Assembly: GCA_019694395.1 (NCBI GenBank) | Contig: JAIBCC010000001.1 | Location: 310,001-374,000 of the forward strand | Reading direction: 5' to 3' | Source of the DNA: Pyrinomonadaceae bacterium | GTDB taxonomy: Bacteria; Acidobacteriota; Blastocatellia; Pyrinomonadales; Pyrinomonadaceae | DNA length: 64,000 nucleotides | Shown: in pieces, positions 51,859-60,321 of the stretch | Layout: every line of letters starts with the position of its first letter | Numbering within the stretch: the stretch's first letter is position 1 | The notes under the pieces: model-generated | The model's input: the letters and a program-made list of their open reading frames with translations, nothing else | Told to the model about the DNA's origin: nothing | Databases searched by the model: none | Translations under genes and position numbers: made by a program

Positions 51859-52836
51859 TCAATTTTTCTCAAAATATTTTTCTAAATAGAATCTTTCGGT
51901 ATTATATCTGCTTTTCCATTTTGGATTTACCTTATCGAGCAAAAGGGCTTCACCTGCACCGAATGGATAGAACGCCGTTCGTTGAAATTCATCAAGTTTT
52001 AAGGTTTTGAGTTCATCAATAATTCTTTTAAAAATTGAATCTGCCACGTTTTGATAAGTTGAAAAATCCTTGAGTGCAGAAAATTCGGCATTGGGTTTGT
52101 ATTTTTTAGATGCCGATTTGGCAATTTGATATTCGGTGTAACGGGCAACTCCTTCTTGCCAGCTTTGAAAAGAAAAATATCTGTAATCATTGACTTTAAG
52201 CAAATTCTGAAAATCTTTGCGGGCGTTCAAATATTCGTTTAGTTTTTCTTTTGAGACTTTTTTTGCCTCGATCAAATCCGCCAGAATTTTGCACAATTCT
52301 TCAAACTTCCCTTTCACTCGTTCATCTTTGTAGGGAAATTGATAGTTCAGCATCCACATTCCGCTGTTATCGCCGTTAGATAAATTTAACCCATTTACCT
52401 CATCATAATAATTCGGCTGACTCATTTGGAATTGATGAAAATGTTCGTGTAAAAGCGTTACAGCCCACGGAGTTGAAGTTTTGGAAGCAGTATTTTCCGC
52501 TTGACCGACAACAATGGTTGAAACTCCCCCAACTGCCGGAAAGGTCGCCAATAGATTTTGATTAAAACTGCGTTTTCGCCATAAAACCTTACCATTCAAG
52601 GTTTTATCCGTTTCGGTAAAATCCTTTGAAGGACTGGGATGGTTGATTAAAAATTCGGTTTCAGGTGTTATCAAAAGGATGGCGAACGGGGCTTTACTCC
52701 AATTCTTCCAAATTTTTTCGCTGATTTCATTTCCAAGATGAAAGGCTTCGCTAATTCGGGTGCTGTCAGAATCGGAAAGTGTTTGGGCAAAAACAGTTTG
52801 GGATAATAAAATTAACGCTAAAATTATGAACTTCAT
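51859..52836 (-). CDS. Secreted putative zinc metallopeptidase (HExxH)
   Basis: 325 residues. Signal peptide (MKFIILALILLSQTVFAQ). HExxH appears as LLHEHFHQFQ near residue 131, and a second motif QEGVARYTEY near 228 would supply the third ligand of a gluzincin. No named family recognised. It is probably periplasmic. It follows the deaminase gene in the same direction after 40 nt. Confidence 0.65.
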   Translation of the reverse strand: MKFIILALILLSQTVFAQTLSDSDSTRISEAFHLGNEISEKIWKNWSKAPFAILLITPETEFLINHPSPSKDFTETDKTLNGKVLWRKRSFNQNLLATFPAVGGVSTIVVGQAENTASKTSTPWAVTLLHEHFHQFQMSQPNYYDEVNGLNLSNGDNSGMWMLNYQFPYKDERVKGKFEELCKILADLIEAKKVSKEKLNEYLNARKDFQNLLKVNDYRYFSFQSWQEGVARYTEYQIAKSASKKYKPNAEFSALKDFSTYQNVADSIFKRIIDELKTLKLDEFQRTAFYPFGAGEALLLDKVNPKWKSRYNTERFYLEKYFEKN

Positions 52837-52876
52837 ACCTTAAAAACACCGCTCAAAATGGATTTATGACAAAAAT

Positions 52877-53326
52877 CTATTCTTCGCCGATGTCTTCGTT
52901 CCAAATTTCAGGATTGGCATTTGTATAATTTTTGAGCATTTCGATACATTCGTTGGAGTTCAAATCAATTACTTCCACGCCATTTTCTCTAAGCCATTCG
53001 ATTCCGCCCTGAAAATTGACTGATTCGCCAACTACAACCGTTCCGATATTAAATTGCCGAACCAAACCCGAACAATACCAACACGGAGCCAGAGTTGTAA
53101 CCATAATTTTATCGCGGTAATTTCTTTGTCTGCCGGCTTTACGGAAAGCATCCGTCTCGCCGTGAACGCTCGGATCAGATTCCTGCACTCGTCGGTTATG
53201 TCCGCGTCCGAGGCAATTTCCCTCTTTATCAAACAATGCGGCACCAATCGGAATTCCGCCTTCGGCTAATCCTTGACGGGCTTCTTCAATAGCAACTTTT
53301 AACATTTCATCAAAATTTAAATTCAT
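52877..53326 (-). CDS. Cytosine/nucleoside deaminase-family protein
   Basis: 149 residues from ATG 53326; a GTG 9 nt upstream is an alternative. The zinc and proton-shuttle motifs are HGE (SVHGETDAF) and PCWYC (TLAPCWYCSG). The C-terminus with FQGGIEWLRENGVEVIDL and EIWNEDIGE resembles yeast-type cytosine deaminase rather than the tRNA deaminase TadA. It likely deaminates cytosine or a related base. Divergent from the 85-residue protein gene. Confidence 0.85.
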   Translation of the reverse strand: MNLNFDEMLKVAIEEARQGLAEGGIPIGAALFDKEGNCLGRGHNRRVQESDPSVHGETDAFRKAGRQRNYRDKIMVTTLAPCWYCSGLVRQFNIGTVVVGESVNFQGGIEWLRENGVEVIDLNSNECIEMLKNYTNANPEIWNEDIGEE

Positions 53327-53419
53327 ATTATTCACGAAACAACCTTTCCGTATTTTCCGTAATCTAAGTGTTTGCCCGTTGAAAGTTTGTGGGCAATTTT
53401 TATACAGAGGCAATAATTT

Positions 53420-53677
53420 ATGGCTACATACAAAGACCCCGTAAAATGTTTCGCGCCGCTTGAAATGATTGAAAGATTATTGGAAATCCGTGGCGAATCA
53501 GGTTATGTTGAAGCCGTTTATCTCGACAATTCATTAGAGTTAGCCGATTGTTTAGATGCTTACGGCTTTGATATTTACGCGTTTTCGACTGAAAACGAAA
53601 AAATAAATTATGGTGATTATCGTTCTCCGGTGGTTCCCGGCGGAGATAATATTCACTGCTCTATAACAACGCATTAA
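53420..53677 (+). CDS. Small protein of unknown function
   Basis: 85 residues: acidic, one predicted helix (APLEMIERLLEIRG), a central strand (YVEAVYLDNSLEL) and Gly/Pro-rich end (GDYRSPVVPGGDNI). GAGG lies upstream and a clear terminator downstream, so it is its own transcription unit. No known domain. Coding confidence comes from the ribosome-binding site and terminator. Confidence 0.6.
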   Translation: MATYKDPVKCFAPLEMIERLLEIRGESGYVEAVYLDNSLELADCLDAYGFDIYAFSTENEKINYGDYRSPVVPGGDNIHCSITTH

Positions 53678-53709
53678 TAAAACAACAACTGAATAACGCA
53701 AAAGAAGGA

Positions 53710-53737
53710 GCGAGAGGATTTTCCTTTCGCTTTTTTT
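53710..53737 (+). terminator. Intrinsic terminator of the 85-residue protein gene
   Basis: GCGAGAGGA (53710-53718) pairs with TCCTTTCGC (53722-53730) with one wobble; TTTTTTT follows at 53731-53737. Confidence 0.88.
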
Positions 53738-53741
53738 CTAT

Positions 53742-55028
53742 TTAAAGACGTTTGATGATAAAAAGCGTTCCGTCATCGTCCAAAAACTTTCGATCGGTAA
53801 ATTCCTGAACGCCTTTTCTGATAAAATCAATCATTTTTTTGGCGGGTAAAGAACTTCCTTTAATTACGAGTTGGGCTAATCTGTCGCGTCCGAATTCTTC
53901 GCCCTGAGCATTTGATGCTTCGGTCATTCCATCGGTGTAAAGAACTAAGATTTGTCCTTTTTCCAGTCGCATATAATGTTGGTGATAACGCATTGAACGA
54001 AACATTCCGAGCGGTAGATCACCATACTCAACATATTTATATTCACCATCGGGCTTAACAATCAGCGGCGGATTATGTCCGGCATTTGAATAAACAAAAG
54101 TTTTATTGGTTGCGTCCAGAATTCCGTAAAGTGCCGTGACGAACTGATGAGATTCGACCGAATCCCACAACAAATTATTTACTTTTGAAAGTGCAATGTG
54201 CGAAGCATACCCCGTTTGAACATAAGCGCGAAGCGAAGCACGCAAAAAAGCGACCAAAAGAGCTGCGGGAATGCCTTTTCCTGCCGCATCGGCAATGATA
54301 ATCCCGATCTGATCATCGAAAATCCTGACCCAATCGTAATAATCACCCGAAACCTGCTCGGTCGGAAAGACATACGCACTTATATCAAAATCTTTCAGAT
54401 TCGGATCTTTATCAGGTAAAAGAGTTAGCTGAACTTGTCTGGCGACTTCTAATTGCGCCTGTAATCTTTTCTTTTCAACCGCCTCATTAAGTAATTCAAC
54501 TTTTTCGATAATAATCGCAACCTGAGCCGCAAGTAAGGTCAAAACCGATAAATCATCTTCGTTGTAAGCGTTAAAATCATCGCTTTCGAGGTCAAAAACA
54601 CCAATTACCTTATCATTGGAAATGATCGGCGCAACCATTTCGGAGTTTGTTTGCGGTCGGGCGGCAAAATATCTCGAATCCTTAGAAACATCGGCACAAA
54701 TTATCGGTTTTCCGCTTTGTGCAACCGAGCCGATAAAGCCTTCGCCCATTTTCAAGCGCGGTTCAACCAATTCAAAACTAATATCGTAACCGCGAATTGT
54801 TCTGGATTTGAAAACATAAGGACTTTCCCCTTTTTCGTCTGCATGAATCAAATAAATTCCGGCAGCAGAATACGGCAGCAATGAACCGAGGGTGTTCATT
54901 ACCAAGGTCAAGACTTCGTCCAAATCATTGGAACGGCTGATTGCCTGAGTAATATCAAGCAGCAATCTCAGTTTATCAACAACCGATAATTTTTGGCTTG
55001 AAGCCGCATTTTGATTTGGTTCTGTCAT
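53742..55028 (-). CDS. GAF-domain PP2C phosphatase, RsbU/SpoIIE type
   Basis: 428 residues. GAF domain at about 15-185 (ITQAISRSNDLDEVL, MGEGFIGSVAQSGKPI), a coiled segment (190-215) and a PPM/SpoIIE domain at about 225-425 (FPTEQVSGDYYDW, IIIADAAGKGIPAAL, GHNPPLIV, LYTDGMTEASN). Such enzymes dephosphorylate anti-anti-sigma factors. The ImmA/IrrE-like gene starts 3 nt upstream in the same operon. No STAS or anti-sigma gene is adjacent. Confidence 0.92.
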   Translation of the reverse strand: MTEPNQNAASSQKLSVVDKLRLLLDITQAISRSNDLDEVLTLVMNTLGSLLPYSAAGIYLIHADEKGESPYVFKSRTIRGYDISFELVEPRLKMGEGFIGSVAQSGKPIICADVSKDSRYFAARPQTNSEMVAPIISNDKVIGVFDLESDDFNAYNEDDLSVLTLLAAQVAIIIEKVELLNEAVEKKRLQAQLEVARQVQLTLLPDKDPNLKDFDISAYVFPTEQVSGDYYDWVRIFDDQIGIIIADAAGKGIPAALLVAFLRASLRAYVQTGYASHIALSKVNNLLWDSVESHQFVTALYGILDATNKTFVYSNAGHNPPLIVKPDGEYKYVEYGDLPLGMFRSMRYHQHYMRLEKGQILVLYTDGMTEASNAQGEEFGRDRLAQLVIKGSSLPAKKMIDFIRKGVQEFTDRKFLDDDGTLFIIKRL

Positions 55029-55031
55029 TAG

Positions 55032-55643
55032 TTATCCGCTAATTACCTTGGTTTTATAGTCATCCCACAACCGCGAAACTTTCATCCGATATTCGACCAA
55101 TTCACGGCTGACGTTGAAATGACGCGCAATTTCTTTAGAAGTTTTACCTTGATTTATCATTCGACGCAAGGCTGAAAACGGAACAAGCGCGGCTGCACCG
55201 ACAGAATAGGCTTCTTCCTCGACATCAGCCTGATACTCACGGGCAATCGGTTTTCCCTCTTTATTATAAGTTGTAATGGCTAATTTGCTCGGTTTATGTC
55301 CTAAAAAAACATGTGAGATTTCTTCCATCAAGGTTGCGTTCTGCCGATTTTTACCGTGAGTCGGATTAAGAACTATCAATTTTCTTCCGTCAGGCAACGC
55401 CTGTGAACACGCACCGCCCGACCACGAATCTTTTCCGTCACCAATTAAATGAAGTTTGGTTTCTTCGGTTAAAAACGGCTCAATTTGTTCGTATGTTGCG
55501 ACCAAAAGATTAGCATAACGAGCTAATTCAAATGGATTCAGACGATCTTCGTCGCGCCTTAGTCCGGCAAAATCACGCAGGGCAATGCCGCGAATCTCAT
55601 AATTTCGACCTTTTTTTGTCGGGGGAAGATTTGAAACGTCCAC
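55032..55643 (-). CDS. ImmA/IrrE-like protein with altered zinc motif and HTH
   Basis: 203 residues. The central region fits ImmA/IrrE peptidases (LIVLNPTHGKNRQNATLMEEISHVFLGH in layout; key part LMEEISHVFLGH). The first His of HExxH is Glu here, so zinc binding is questionable unless another residue replaces it. A downstream EEEAYSVGAAALVP segment matches the family's third ligand area. The C-terminus has a helix-turn-helix (TSKEIARHFNVSRELVEYRM). Possible regulator of stress or mobile-element repressors; its operon partner is the SpoIIE phosphatase. Confidence 0.75.
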   Translation of the reverse strand: MDVSNLPPTKKGRNYEIRGIALRDFAGLRRDEDRLNPFELARYANLLVATYEQIEPFLTEETKLHLIGDGKDSWSGGACSQALPDGRKLIVLNPTHGKNRQNATLMEEISHVFLGHKPSKLAITTYNKEGKPIAREYQADVEEEAYSVGAAALVPFSALRRMINQGKTSKEIARHFNVSRELVEYRMKVSRLWDDYKTKVISG

Positions 55644-55665
55644 GAGGTAGGATTATACAATAAAA

Positions 55666-56100
55666 TCATTTATTTGTGGATTTTGTAATCCAATAGAACA
55701 TTAAGCCTACAAGAAAAAAGAAGTTGAAAATCCCAAAAGTCAAACCAAATGCTTGCGGAATATTATCTAAATATAAATCTCCCAAATATCTTATAAATAA
55801 AAAAATAACAAACAAAAGATTCAAGAGAAAGAATCTTGCATATTTGTTTTTGATTCTTGAATTTATCAATTTCTCTTGTGGCATTAACCAATAAGTAATG
55901 TTCAAAGTAAGCAAACAAGTTATGGCTAAAGAAATTGGACTTCGAAGCCAAAACCCTAAAATTACTATGATTGGAAAACTTAGAATGAGAGCAACTACCC
56001 ACAAATCGGAATACCAAGGCGGGGTTTGGGATTCTTTTTCGTTTTTGGCAACAACTTCGCTCACATCGAAAATCTTATGCCTTTTATTAATTTCGGTCAA
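55666..56100 (-). CDS. Small integral membrane protein
   Basis: 144 residues with a charged N-terminus (MTEINKRHKIFDVSEVV) and four hydrophobic helices. No motif recognised. It is the 5' gene of the run 56100 to 53742. Its last codons lie 22 nt before the ImmA-like gene. Confidence 0.65.
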   Translation of the reverse strand: MTEINKRHKIFDVSEVVAKNEKESQTPPWYSDLWVVALILSFPIIVILGFWLRSPISLAITCLLTLNITYWLMPQEKLINSRIKNKYARFFLLNLLFVIFLFIRYLGDLYLDNIPQAFGLTFGIFNFFFLVGLMFYWITKSTNK

Positions 56101-56159
56101 TAAAAAAGGCGAAGTCTTTCAAAAACTTCACCTTTTCCATTTTGCCTAAATGAATTTGC

Positions 56160-56708
56160 TTATAACCTGAATTTAATTCCAACTTTATCCACTTCCTTAT
56201 ATTCTGAATCCACATCTTCGTCAGAAAGGGCAACCCGATAATTCTTTGATTGTTTTTGTTTGGTAATCAACAAATCATCTTTGGTTTTGAGCAAGTCGGC
56301 GCGGTTATAAACCGAAAGTTCAAAATTATAGCCGTGTGTAATTGCATCCTTTGGACAAGCTTCGACGCAAAATCCGCAGAAAATACAACGACCGTAGTCA
56401 ATGTTGTAAACTTTGGCGTAGCGTTCGTCACGCCCGACTCTTTCTTCGTATGGACGCGCATCGTCCGTTGCCTCAATGTAAATACACTCGCTCGGACAAG
56501 CCGCCGCACAAAGATAACAGGCAACACATTTTTCTTTGCCGTTTTCATCAACGTGCAGCAGATGTTGTCCGCGATAACGCGGCTGAACCGTCACGGGAAC
56601 ATCAGGATACTGAACTGTCCATTTCTTTTGCGGCATTTTGGAAATGGTAATCTTCATCCCCTTAATTACCGCTTTAGTTGAATTGATAACATCACTAATG
56701 ATTGACAT
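56160..56708 (-). CDS. nuoI: NADH-quinone oxidoreductase subunit I
   Basis: 182 residues from ATG 56708 (MSIISDVINSTKAVIKGM). Two complete [4Fe-4S] motifs: CVACYLCAAACPSEC and CIFCGFCVEACPKD. The helical N-terminal part matches NuoI, which carries clusters N6a/N6b of complex I. The expected nuo neighbours (H, J) are absent, so the gene stands alone here. It could be a second copy or a complex I assembled from scattered operons. Confidence 0.9.
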   Translation of the reverse strand: MSIISDVINSTKAVIKGMKITISKMPQKKWTVQYPDVPVTVQPRYRGQHLLHVDENGKEKCVACYLCAAACPSECIYIEATDDARPYEERVGRDERYAKVYNIDYGRCIFCGFCVEACPKDAITHGYNFELSVYNRADLLKTKDDLLITKQKQSKNYRVALSDEDVDSEYKEVDKVGIKFRL

Positions 56709-56768
56709 AAAATTATGATACCAAACCAATCCCTGATTAGTGAAAAAGGGATTGGTAAATATTAAAAA

Positions 56769-57884
56769 CTAAAACCTGCCGGCAAAGGCTCCAACTAACT
56801 GCAAAATAATGGCAACAATGGCAATTAAAGTTCCCACTGCACCGGTAATCATTCCTATCGTTGCAAAATTAGCTCCGCCATACTGCATCGGATCTTTGGT
56901 AATATTACCTTTTGCCAAAAAGCCGAAGATAATCGCTAACGGTCCGGTAATAATTGAAAAACAGCAAAGACAACTTAAAATTCCAAGCACCAATGACACG
57001 GTTGCCATCGTTTTGTTCTGTCCTTCAGTTCCTGCCGGGGGGGGCTGAAAAGGTGTATTTGAGCCAACCGGCTGATCTTGCCAGCCTTGAACCGGAACCG
57101 GCGGCGGACTCCAGGCTGAATCCTGTTGTTGATTCGCAAACGGATCGTTTGCCTGACCAAAAGGAGTTGACGGCTGATCAAACGGCGACGAAATCGGTTT
57201 CGGGTCATTTGAAAACATCGGCTCAGGTTCTTTGAACGGTGGTGGCGGCGGTTGATCAAACGGCGATGAAATCGGCGGCGGTGCTTGATTAAACGGAGAA
57301 TCATTGACCGAACTTTCACTTGGCAATGGATTTGATTCAAATTTCGGCGGATCAACCGGCGGCAAATTAAATGGATTTGCCACAGGCGGATCGAATTTAG
57401 GTGCCTCATTGACCGGAGGCGAAAACGGTGACTCAATTTTCGGCGGTTCATTGACCGGGGTTGAGAACGGCGATTCCACTTTCGGTGGTTCTTCCATTTT
57501 AGGAGGTTCGCTTCCCGATAAATCTCCAAATGAAGGCGGACTTAAACTTGGCTCATTGAATTTTGGTATTTCCGGGGCAGGCACAACCGGTTCATTAATA
57601 ATCGGTGGCGGCGGCGGTTTAATTGAATCTGATACCACCATTGTCTTCATCGGATCGAATTCTTCGGGAATATTCAATAATTCCTCTTTTTCCTTCGAGC
57701 CGATGACAAAAGTCTTCATATTGTCGTCCGTAATATTTGAAGAAGTTATTGACGAACCTCCGACTACCGTTTTGAATGGGTCATCCGGTGGAGCTTCAAC
57801 CACCTCAATTAACGGAGTTCCATCAATTTGACAAAACTTTTTATCATCTTCAAAAACCTTTTGACAGCTTGGGCATCGTTTCAT
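56769..57884 (-). CDS. Zinc-ribbon, Pro-rich, DUF4190-like membrane protein
   Basis: 371 residues from ATG 57884 (GAAGGA upstream). N-terminal zinc ribbon CPSCQKVFEDDKKFCQ; residues about 65-290 are a Pro-rich repeat (variants of PPKIESPFSPPVNEP and SPFDQPPPP). Two C-terminal membrane helices (TMATVSLVLGILSCLCCFSI and GMITGAVGTLIAIVAIIL) fit DUF4190. A C8 run lies in the coding strand (57037-57044). Function unknown; the zinc ribbon probably faces the cytoplasm. Confidence 0.8.
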   Translation of the reverse strand: MKRCPSCQKVFEDDKKFCQIDGTPLIEVVEAPPDDPFKTVVGGSSITSSNITDDNMKTFVIGSKEKEELLNIPEEFDPMKTMVVSDSIKPPPPPIINEPVVPAPEIPKFNEPSLSPPSFGDLSGSEPPKMEEPPKVESPFSTPVNEPPKIESPFSPPVNEAPKFDPPVANPFNLPPVDPPKFESNPLPSESSVNDSPFNQAPPPISSPFDQPPPPPFKEPEPMFSNDPKPISSPFDQPSTPFGQANDPFANQQQDSAWSPPPVPVQGWQDQPVGSNTPFQPPPAGTEGQNKTMATVSLVLGILSCLCCFSIITGPLAIIFGFLAKGNITKDPMQYGGANFATIGMITGAVGTLIAIVAIILQLVGAFAGRF

Positions 57885-57969
57885 TATTTTCACGTCCTTC
57901 TATTTGAACTTTTACAACTTGATTGAATGTTAGGCAAACGCGAGGGATTTTGCAACCTTTATCGGTTAA

Positions 57970-58076
57970 AAAGTAGTCAGTTGGAAGTGGTCAGTGGACA
58001 GAAATTGTTATTTTTCAACAAATTTTCGTTAAATCTAACTATTCACAGCCCACTAACCACCGTCCACTGACCACTT
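57970..58076. repeat. GTCAGTG heptamers as inverted pair after ndk
   Basis: AAGTGGTCAGTGGAC (57985-57999) and its exact complement (58062-58076) face each other around a 62-nt A/T-rich loop, 2 nt past the ndk stop. The left arm continues with AGTAGTC units. Same family as 15643-15677. Confidence 0.75.
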
Positions 58077-58078
58077 AC

Positions 58079-58495
58079 TTAAACTAATTCAAGTTTGCTA
58101 AAGAAATAGGCAATTTCAATTGCAGCATTTTCTTCCGAATCAGAACCGTGAACGGCATTTTCCCCGATTGAAGTCGCAAATTCTTTGCGTAAAGTTCCTT
58201 CGGCAGCTTCAGCGGGATTGGTCGCGCCCATCAGATCGCGCCACGCTTTGACTGCACCTTCTTTTTCCAAAGCCAGAACAACACACGGTCCGCTCGACAT
58301 AAATTCGGTCAGCTCGCCAAAGAATGGTCTTTCTTTGTGAACGGCATAAAAACCTTCGGCTTGTTTAACGGTCTGATGAATTAACTTCATTCCGCGAATG
58401 TTGAATCCTGCATCCAAAATCTTTTGGATGATTGCACCTTGTTTACCTGCGCGAACTGCGTCAGGTTTGATAATTCCAAATGTTAAATTACTCAT
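58079..58495 (-). CDS. ndk: Nucleoside diphosphate kinase
   Basis: 138 residues. Active-site His in NAVHGSDS near residue 115; N-terminus [10 protein letters not shown] and [16 protein letters not shown] are conserved. It balances NTP pools by phosphate transfer from ATP through phospho-His. The start is directly adjacent to the stop of the upstream secreted protein gene (zero-nt gap). Confidence 0.97.
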   Translation of the reverse strand: MSNLTFGIIKPDAVRAGKQGAIIQKILDAGFNIRGMKLIHQTVKQAEGFYAVHKERPFFGELTEFMSSGPCVVLALEKEGAVKAWRDLMGATNPAEAAEGTLRKEFATSIGENAVHGSDSEENAAIEIAYFFSKLELV

Positions 58496-58927
58496 TTATT
58501 TATTGTTATTTATTTTCCTTTTAGTTTTATTTGTCTGCTTTTTGTGATTTTCAACGGAAATAACATCTACAATCGGTTGAATATCCAAAGCAAAATCTAA
58601 ATTCATTTGACCTTTATAAGAAGGCACAAACTTAAAATCTTTTATTTCAAACGGCTCAAAATGTTTTGCTTCAACCTTTAATATATATTTTGAGACTTTG
58701 AAATTGCCAGTTGAATCATATCGCTTAAATGGCAAATTCAATTTATATTCACCTTTATCATCAGTAAAAGATTCAAACTTTTCAAATCTCTCATTAACTG
58801 CAACTATTTTTGCACCGATAATTAATGCGCCATAAGCATCATAAACTGAGCCGCTTAGAATTGAAGTTTGAGAATTAGCAAAAATTGTTAATCCAAAAAT
58901 TAAAGTTAAAACTTGCAAAACTTTCAT
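58496..58927 (-). CDS. Secreted carboxypeptidase-regulatory-like domain protein
   Basis: 143 residues. The signal peptide ends near FANSQ. One CarboxypepD_reg-like beta-sandwich (LSGSVYDAYGALIIGAKIVA, FTDDKGEYKLNLPF) covers residues 24-115, followed by a basic tail (KKQTNKTKRKINNNK). Such domains are often N-terminal parts of TonB receptors; here it stands alone. Paralogous to the upstream gene. Confidence 0.8.
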   Translation of the reverse strand: MKVLQVLTLIFGLTIFANSQTSILSGSVYDAYGALIIGAKIVAVNERFEKFESFTDDKGEYKLNLPFKRYDSTGNFKVSKYILKVEAKHFEPFEIKDFKFVPSYKGQMNLDFALDIQPIVDVISVENHKKQTNKTKRKINNNK

Positions 58928-58944
58928 AACTGCCTCAACAAAAA

Positions 58945-59403
58945 CTACTTTAATTTAGTTTTCCTTTTTAGCTTATTGATTTTCTGAAAATCGATTATTT
59001 TGGGTTTTCTATCACCAACCTTTTGAGTTGAAACTAAGTAACAATCCAAATTTTTAGGACAAACCATATCTGTAACCATAGAATTTGTTAAATCAACTTC
59101 CAAAGCAATTTTGAAATTCATTTTGTTTGAGTTGATTGTAAAATTAATAAACTTCCTGATTTCAAAACCATTCGGCGGAATAATTTCAAGTGTATACTTT
59201 CCTTTGGATGTCCGAAAATAATAACCTCCGTCTTCGTTTGTTGTTTTTGTAATTGAGTTATTATTTTCATCAGTTAATATGACTTTGGTATTTGAGATTA
59301 CTCCTCCGTTAGAATCAGTTACAACACCTTCTAATTCAGCATTTTGAGCATTTATAAAAATATTTAGAGCAAAAACTATTGCCAATAATTTTAATATTTT
59401 CAT
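58945..59403 (-). CDS. Secreted carboxypeptidase-regulatory-like domain protein
   Basis: 152 residues. The signal peptide ends near FINAQ. CarboxypepD_reg-like domain (LEGVVTDSNGGVISNTKVIL, TNEDGGYYFRTSKGKYTLEI). The tail has two Cys (MVCPKNLDCYLV) and a basic end, the same layout as its paralog. Its ATG overlaps the stop of the thioesterase gene (ATGA), placing it in a five-gene operon ending with ndk. Confidence 0.8.
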   Translation of the reverse strand: MKILKLLAIVFALNIFINAQNAELEGVVTDSNGGVISNTKVILTDENNNSITKTTNEDGGYYFRTSKGKYTLEIIPPNGFEIRKFINFTINSNKMNFKIALEVDLTNSMVTDMVCPKNLDCYLVSTQKVGDRKPKIIDFQKINKLKRKTKLK

Positions 59404-59792
59404 AACGACCTCATCCCAAACTGTTCACGAATCTCTTCGCTGATCTTCGTTGGCTTTTTAGTTTTGGAATTGAGCATACACCAATTACTTTTAGCGTTTA
59501 CCAGAACAGTTTCGCCGCGTCTGATTTCGGTAAATCGTTCACAAGTCACTTTGGTTGCAGTTCCCACCCAGGTGGTCGCGGTAATTTCTTCGCCTTCAAA
59601 GGCTTGCTGTTTGTAATCGATCTCGTGACGCAGCAAAAACCAGACAAAATTCTCAAGAGATTCCTGACTTGCCGCCGTTCGCCAATGAGCAACTGCAACA
59701 TCTTGAATCCATTGCACATAAACGACATTATTGACATGATCTTGTTCGTCAAGATGTTCGGGTTTTACAATGAACGAGTGCGAAAATTTCAT
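59400..59792 (-). CDS. Acyl-CoA/acyl-ACP thioesterase, hot-dog fold
   Basis: 130 residues. N-terminal FIVKPEHLDEQDHVNNVVYV holds the D-x-x-x-HVNN active site of 4HBT thioesterases. Later strands (HEIDYKQQAFEGEEITATTW, ERFTEIRRGETVLVNAKSNW) match. It hydrolyses acyl thioesters; substrate unknown. ATGA overlaps on both sides with the flanking genes indicate tight coupling. Confidence 0.9.
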   Translation of the reverse strand: MKFSHSFIVKPEHLDEQDHVNNVVYVQWIQDVAVAHWRTAASQESLENFVWFLLRHEIDYKQQAFEGEEITATTWVGTATKVTCERFTEIRRGETVLVNAKSNWCMLNSKTKKPTKISEEIREQFGMRSL

Positions 59793-60220
59793 TTCAGATT
59801 GAGCGTCAAAGCACCGAGTTGAGAATACATTTTCATAAAATCAAATTCATTCCAGGCTTCGATGATTTTGCCGTCTTTTAATTTTACAATCGTTAGCCCT
59901 GTAAATTCAATCTGCTGATTCGTTGGCGTAACTCCTAAACCTTCACCCGTGTGCATTCCGCGAACCGTGCAACGCGCCGCAATTCTGTCGCCTTCAGTAA
60001 TCGTATCCTCAACTGTGATCGTCAAATCAGGATAAGCCGAACAAAAAGCCCGATGAAGTTGTTTGAAACCTTCAGGACCACGAAGCGGATTTCCTTCGGC
60101 ATCGCTTAAACCATTGGCGATTCCGTCTTCGGCAAACATTTCGTCAATCGCCGCTTCATTTTTGTTGTTCCAGACCTCTTCAAACCAACGATGGATAAAA
60201 GTTTCGTCTTCTCGTGCCAT
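59789..60220 (-). CDS. SnoaL-like (ester cyclase family) protein
   Basis: 143 residues. NTF2-like fold with FIHRWFEEVWNNKNEAAIDE, FKQLHRAFCSAYPDLTITVE and RCTVRGMHTGEGLGV, characteristic of the SnoaL-like ester-cyclase family. It is cytoplasmic, with no signal peptide. It may bind or turn over a small organic molecule. First gene of the operon that continues through the thioesterase to ndk. Confidence 0.85.
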   Translation of the reverse strand: MAREDETFIHRWFEEVWNNKNEAAIDEMFAEDGIANGLSDAEGNPLRGPEGFKQLHRAFCSAYPDLTITVEDTITEGDRIAARCTVRGMHTGEGLGVTPTNQQIEFTGLTIVKLKDGKIIEAWNEFDFMKMYSQLGALTLNLK

Positions 60221-60260
60221 AAATCCTCCTCATTTATTTAATTTTCCAACGTTTTATAAC

Positions 60261-60303
60261 AAAAAAGCAAAAGTATAAACCAAAGGTTGGTCGCCGCTTT
60301 TGC
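60261..60303 (-). terminator. Intrinsic terminator of the large M16 gene
   Basis: GCAAAAG (60267-60273) pairs with CTTTTGC (60297-60303), with an inner ACCAA/TTGGT stem; TTTTTT follows on the minus strand. Confidence 0.75.
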
Positions 60304-60321
60304 CTTTTTACTTTTAACTTT

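Noticed and set aside
56975..57529. 184-codon minus-strand ORF rich in Arg
   Set aside because: Out-of-frame reading of the same Pro-rich region; no start signal and no domain.
57304..57831. 175-codon plus-strand ORF rich in Gly/Ser
   Set aside because: It is the mirror of the Pro-rich repeats of the DUF4190-like gene; low-complexity shadow.
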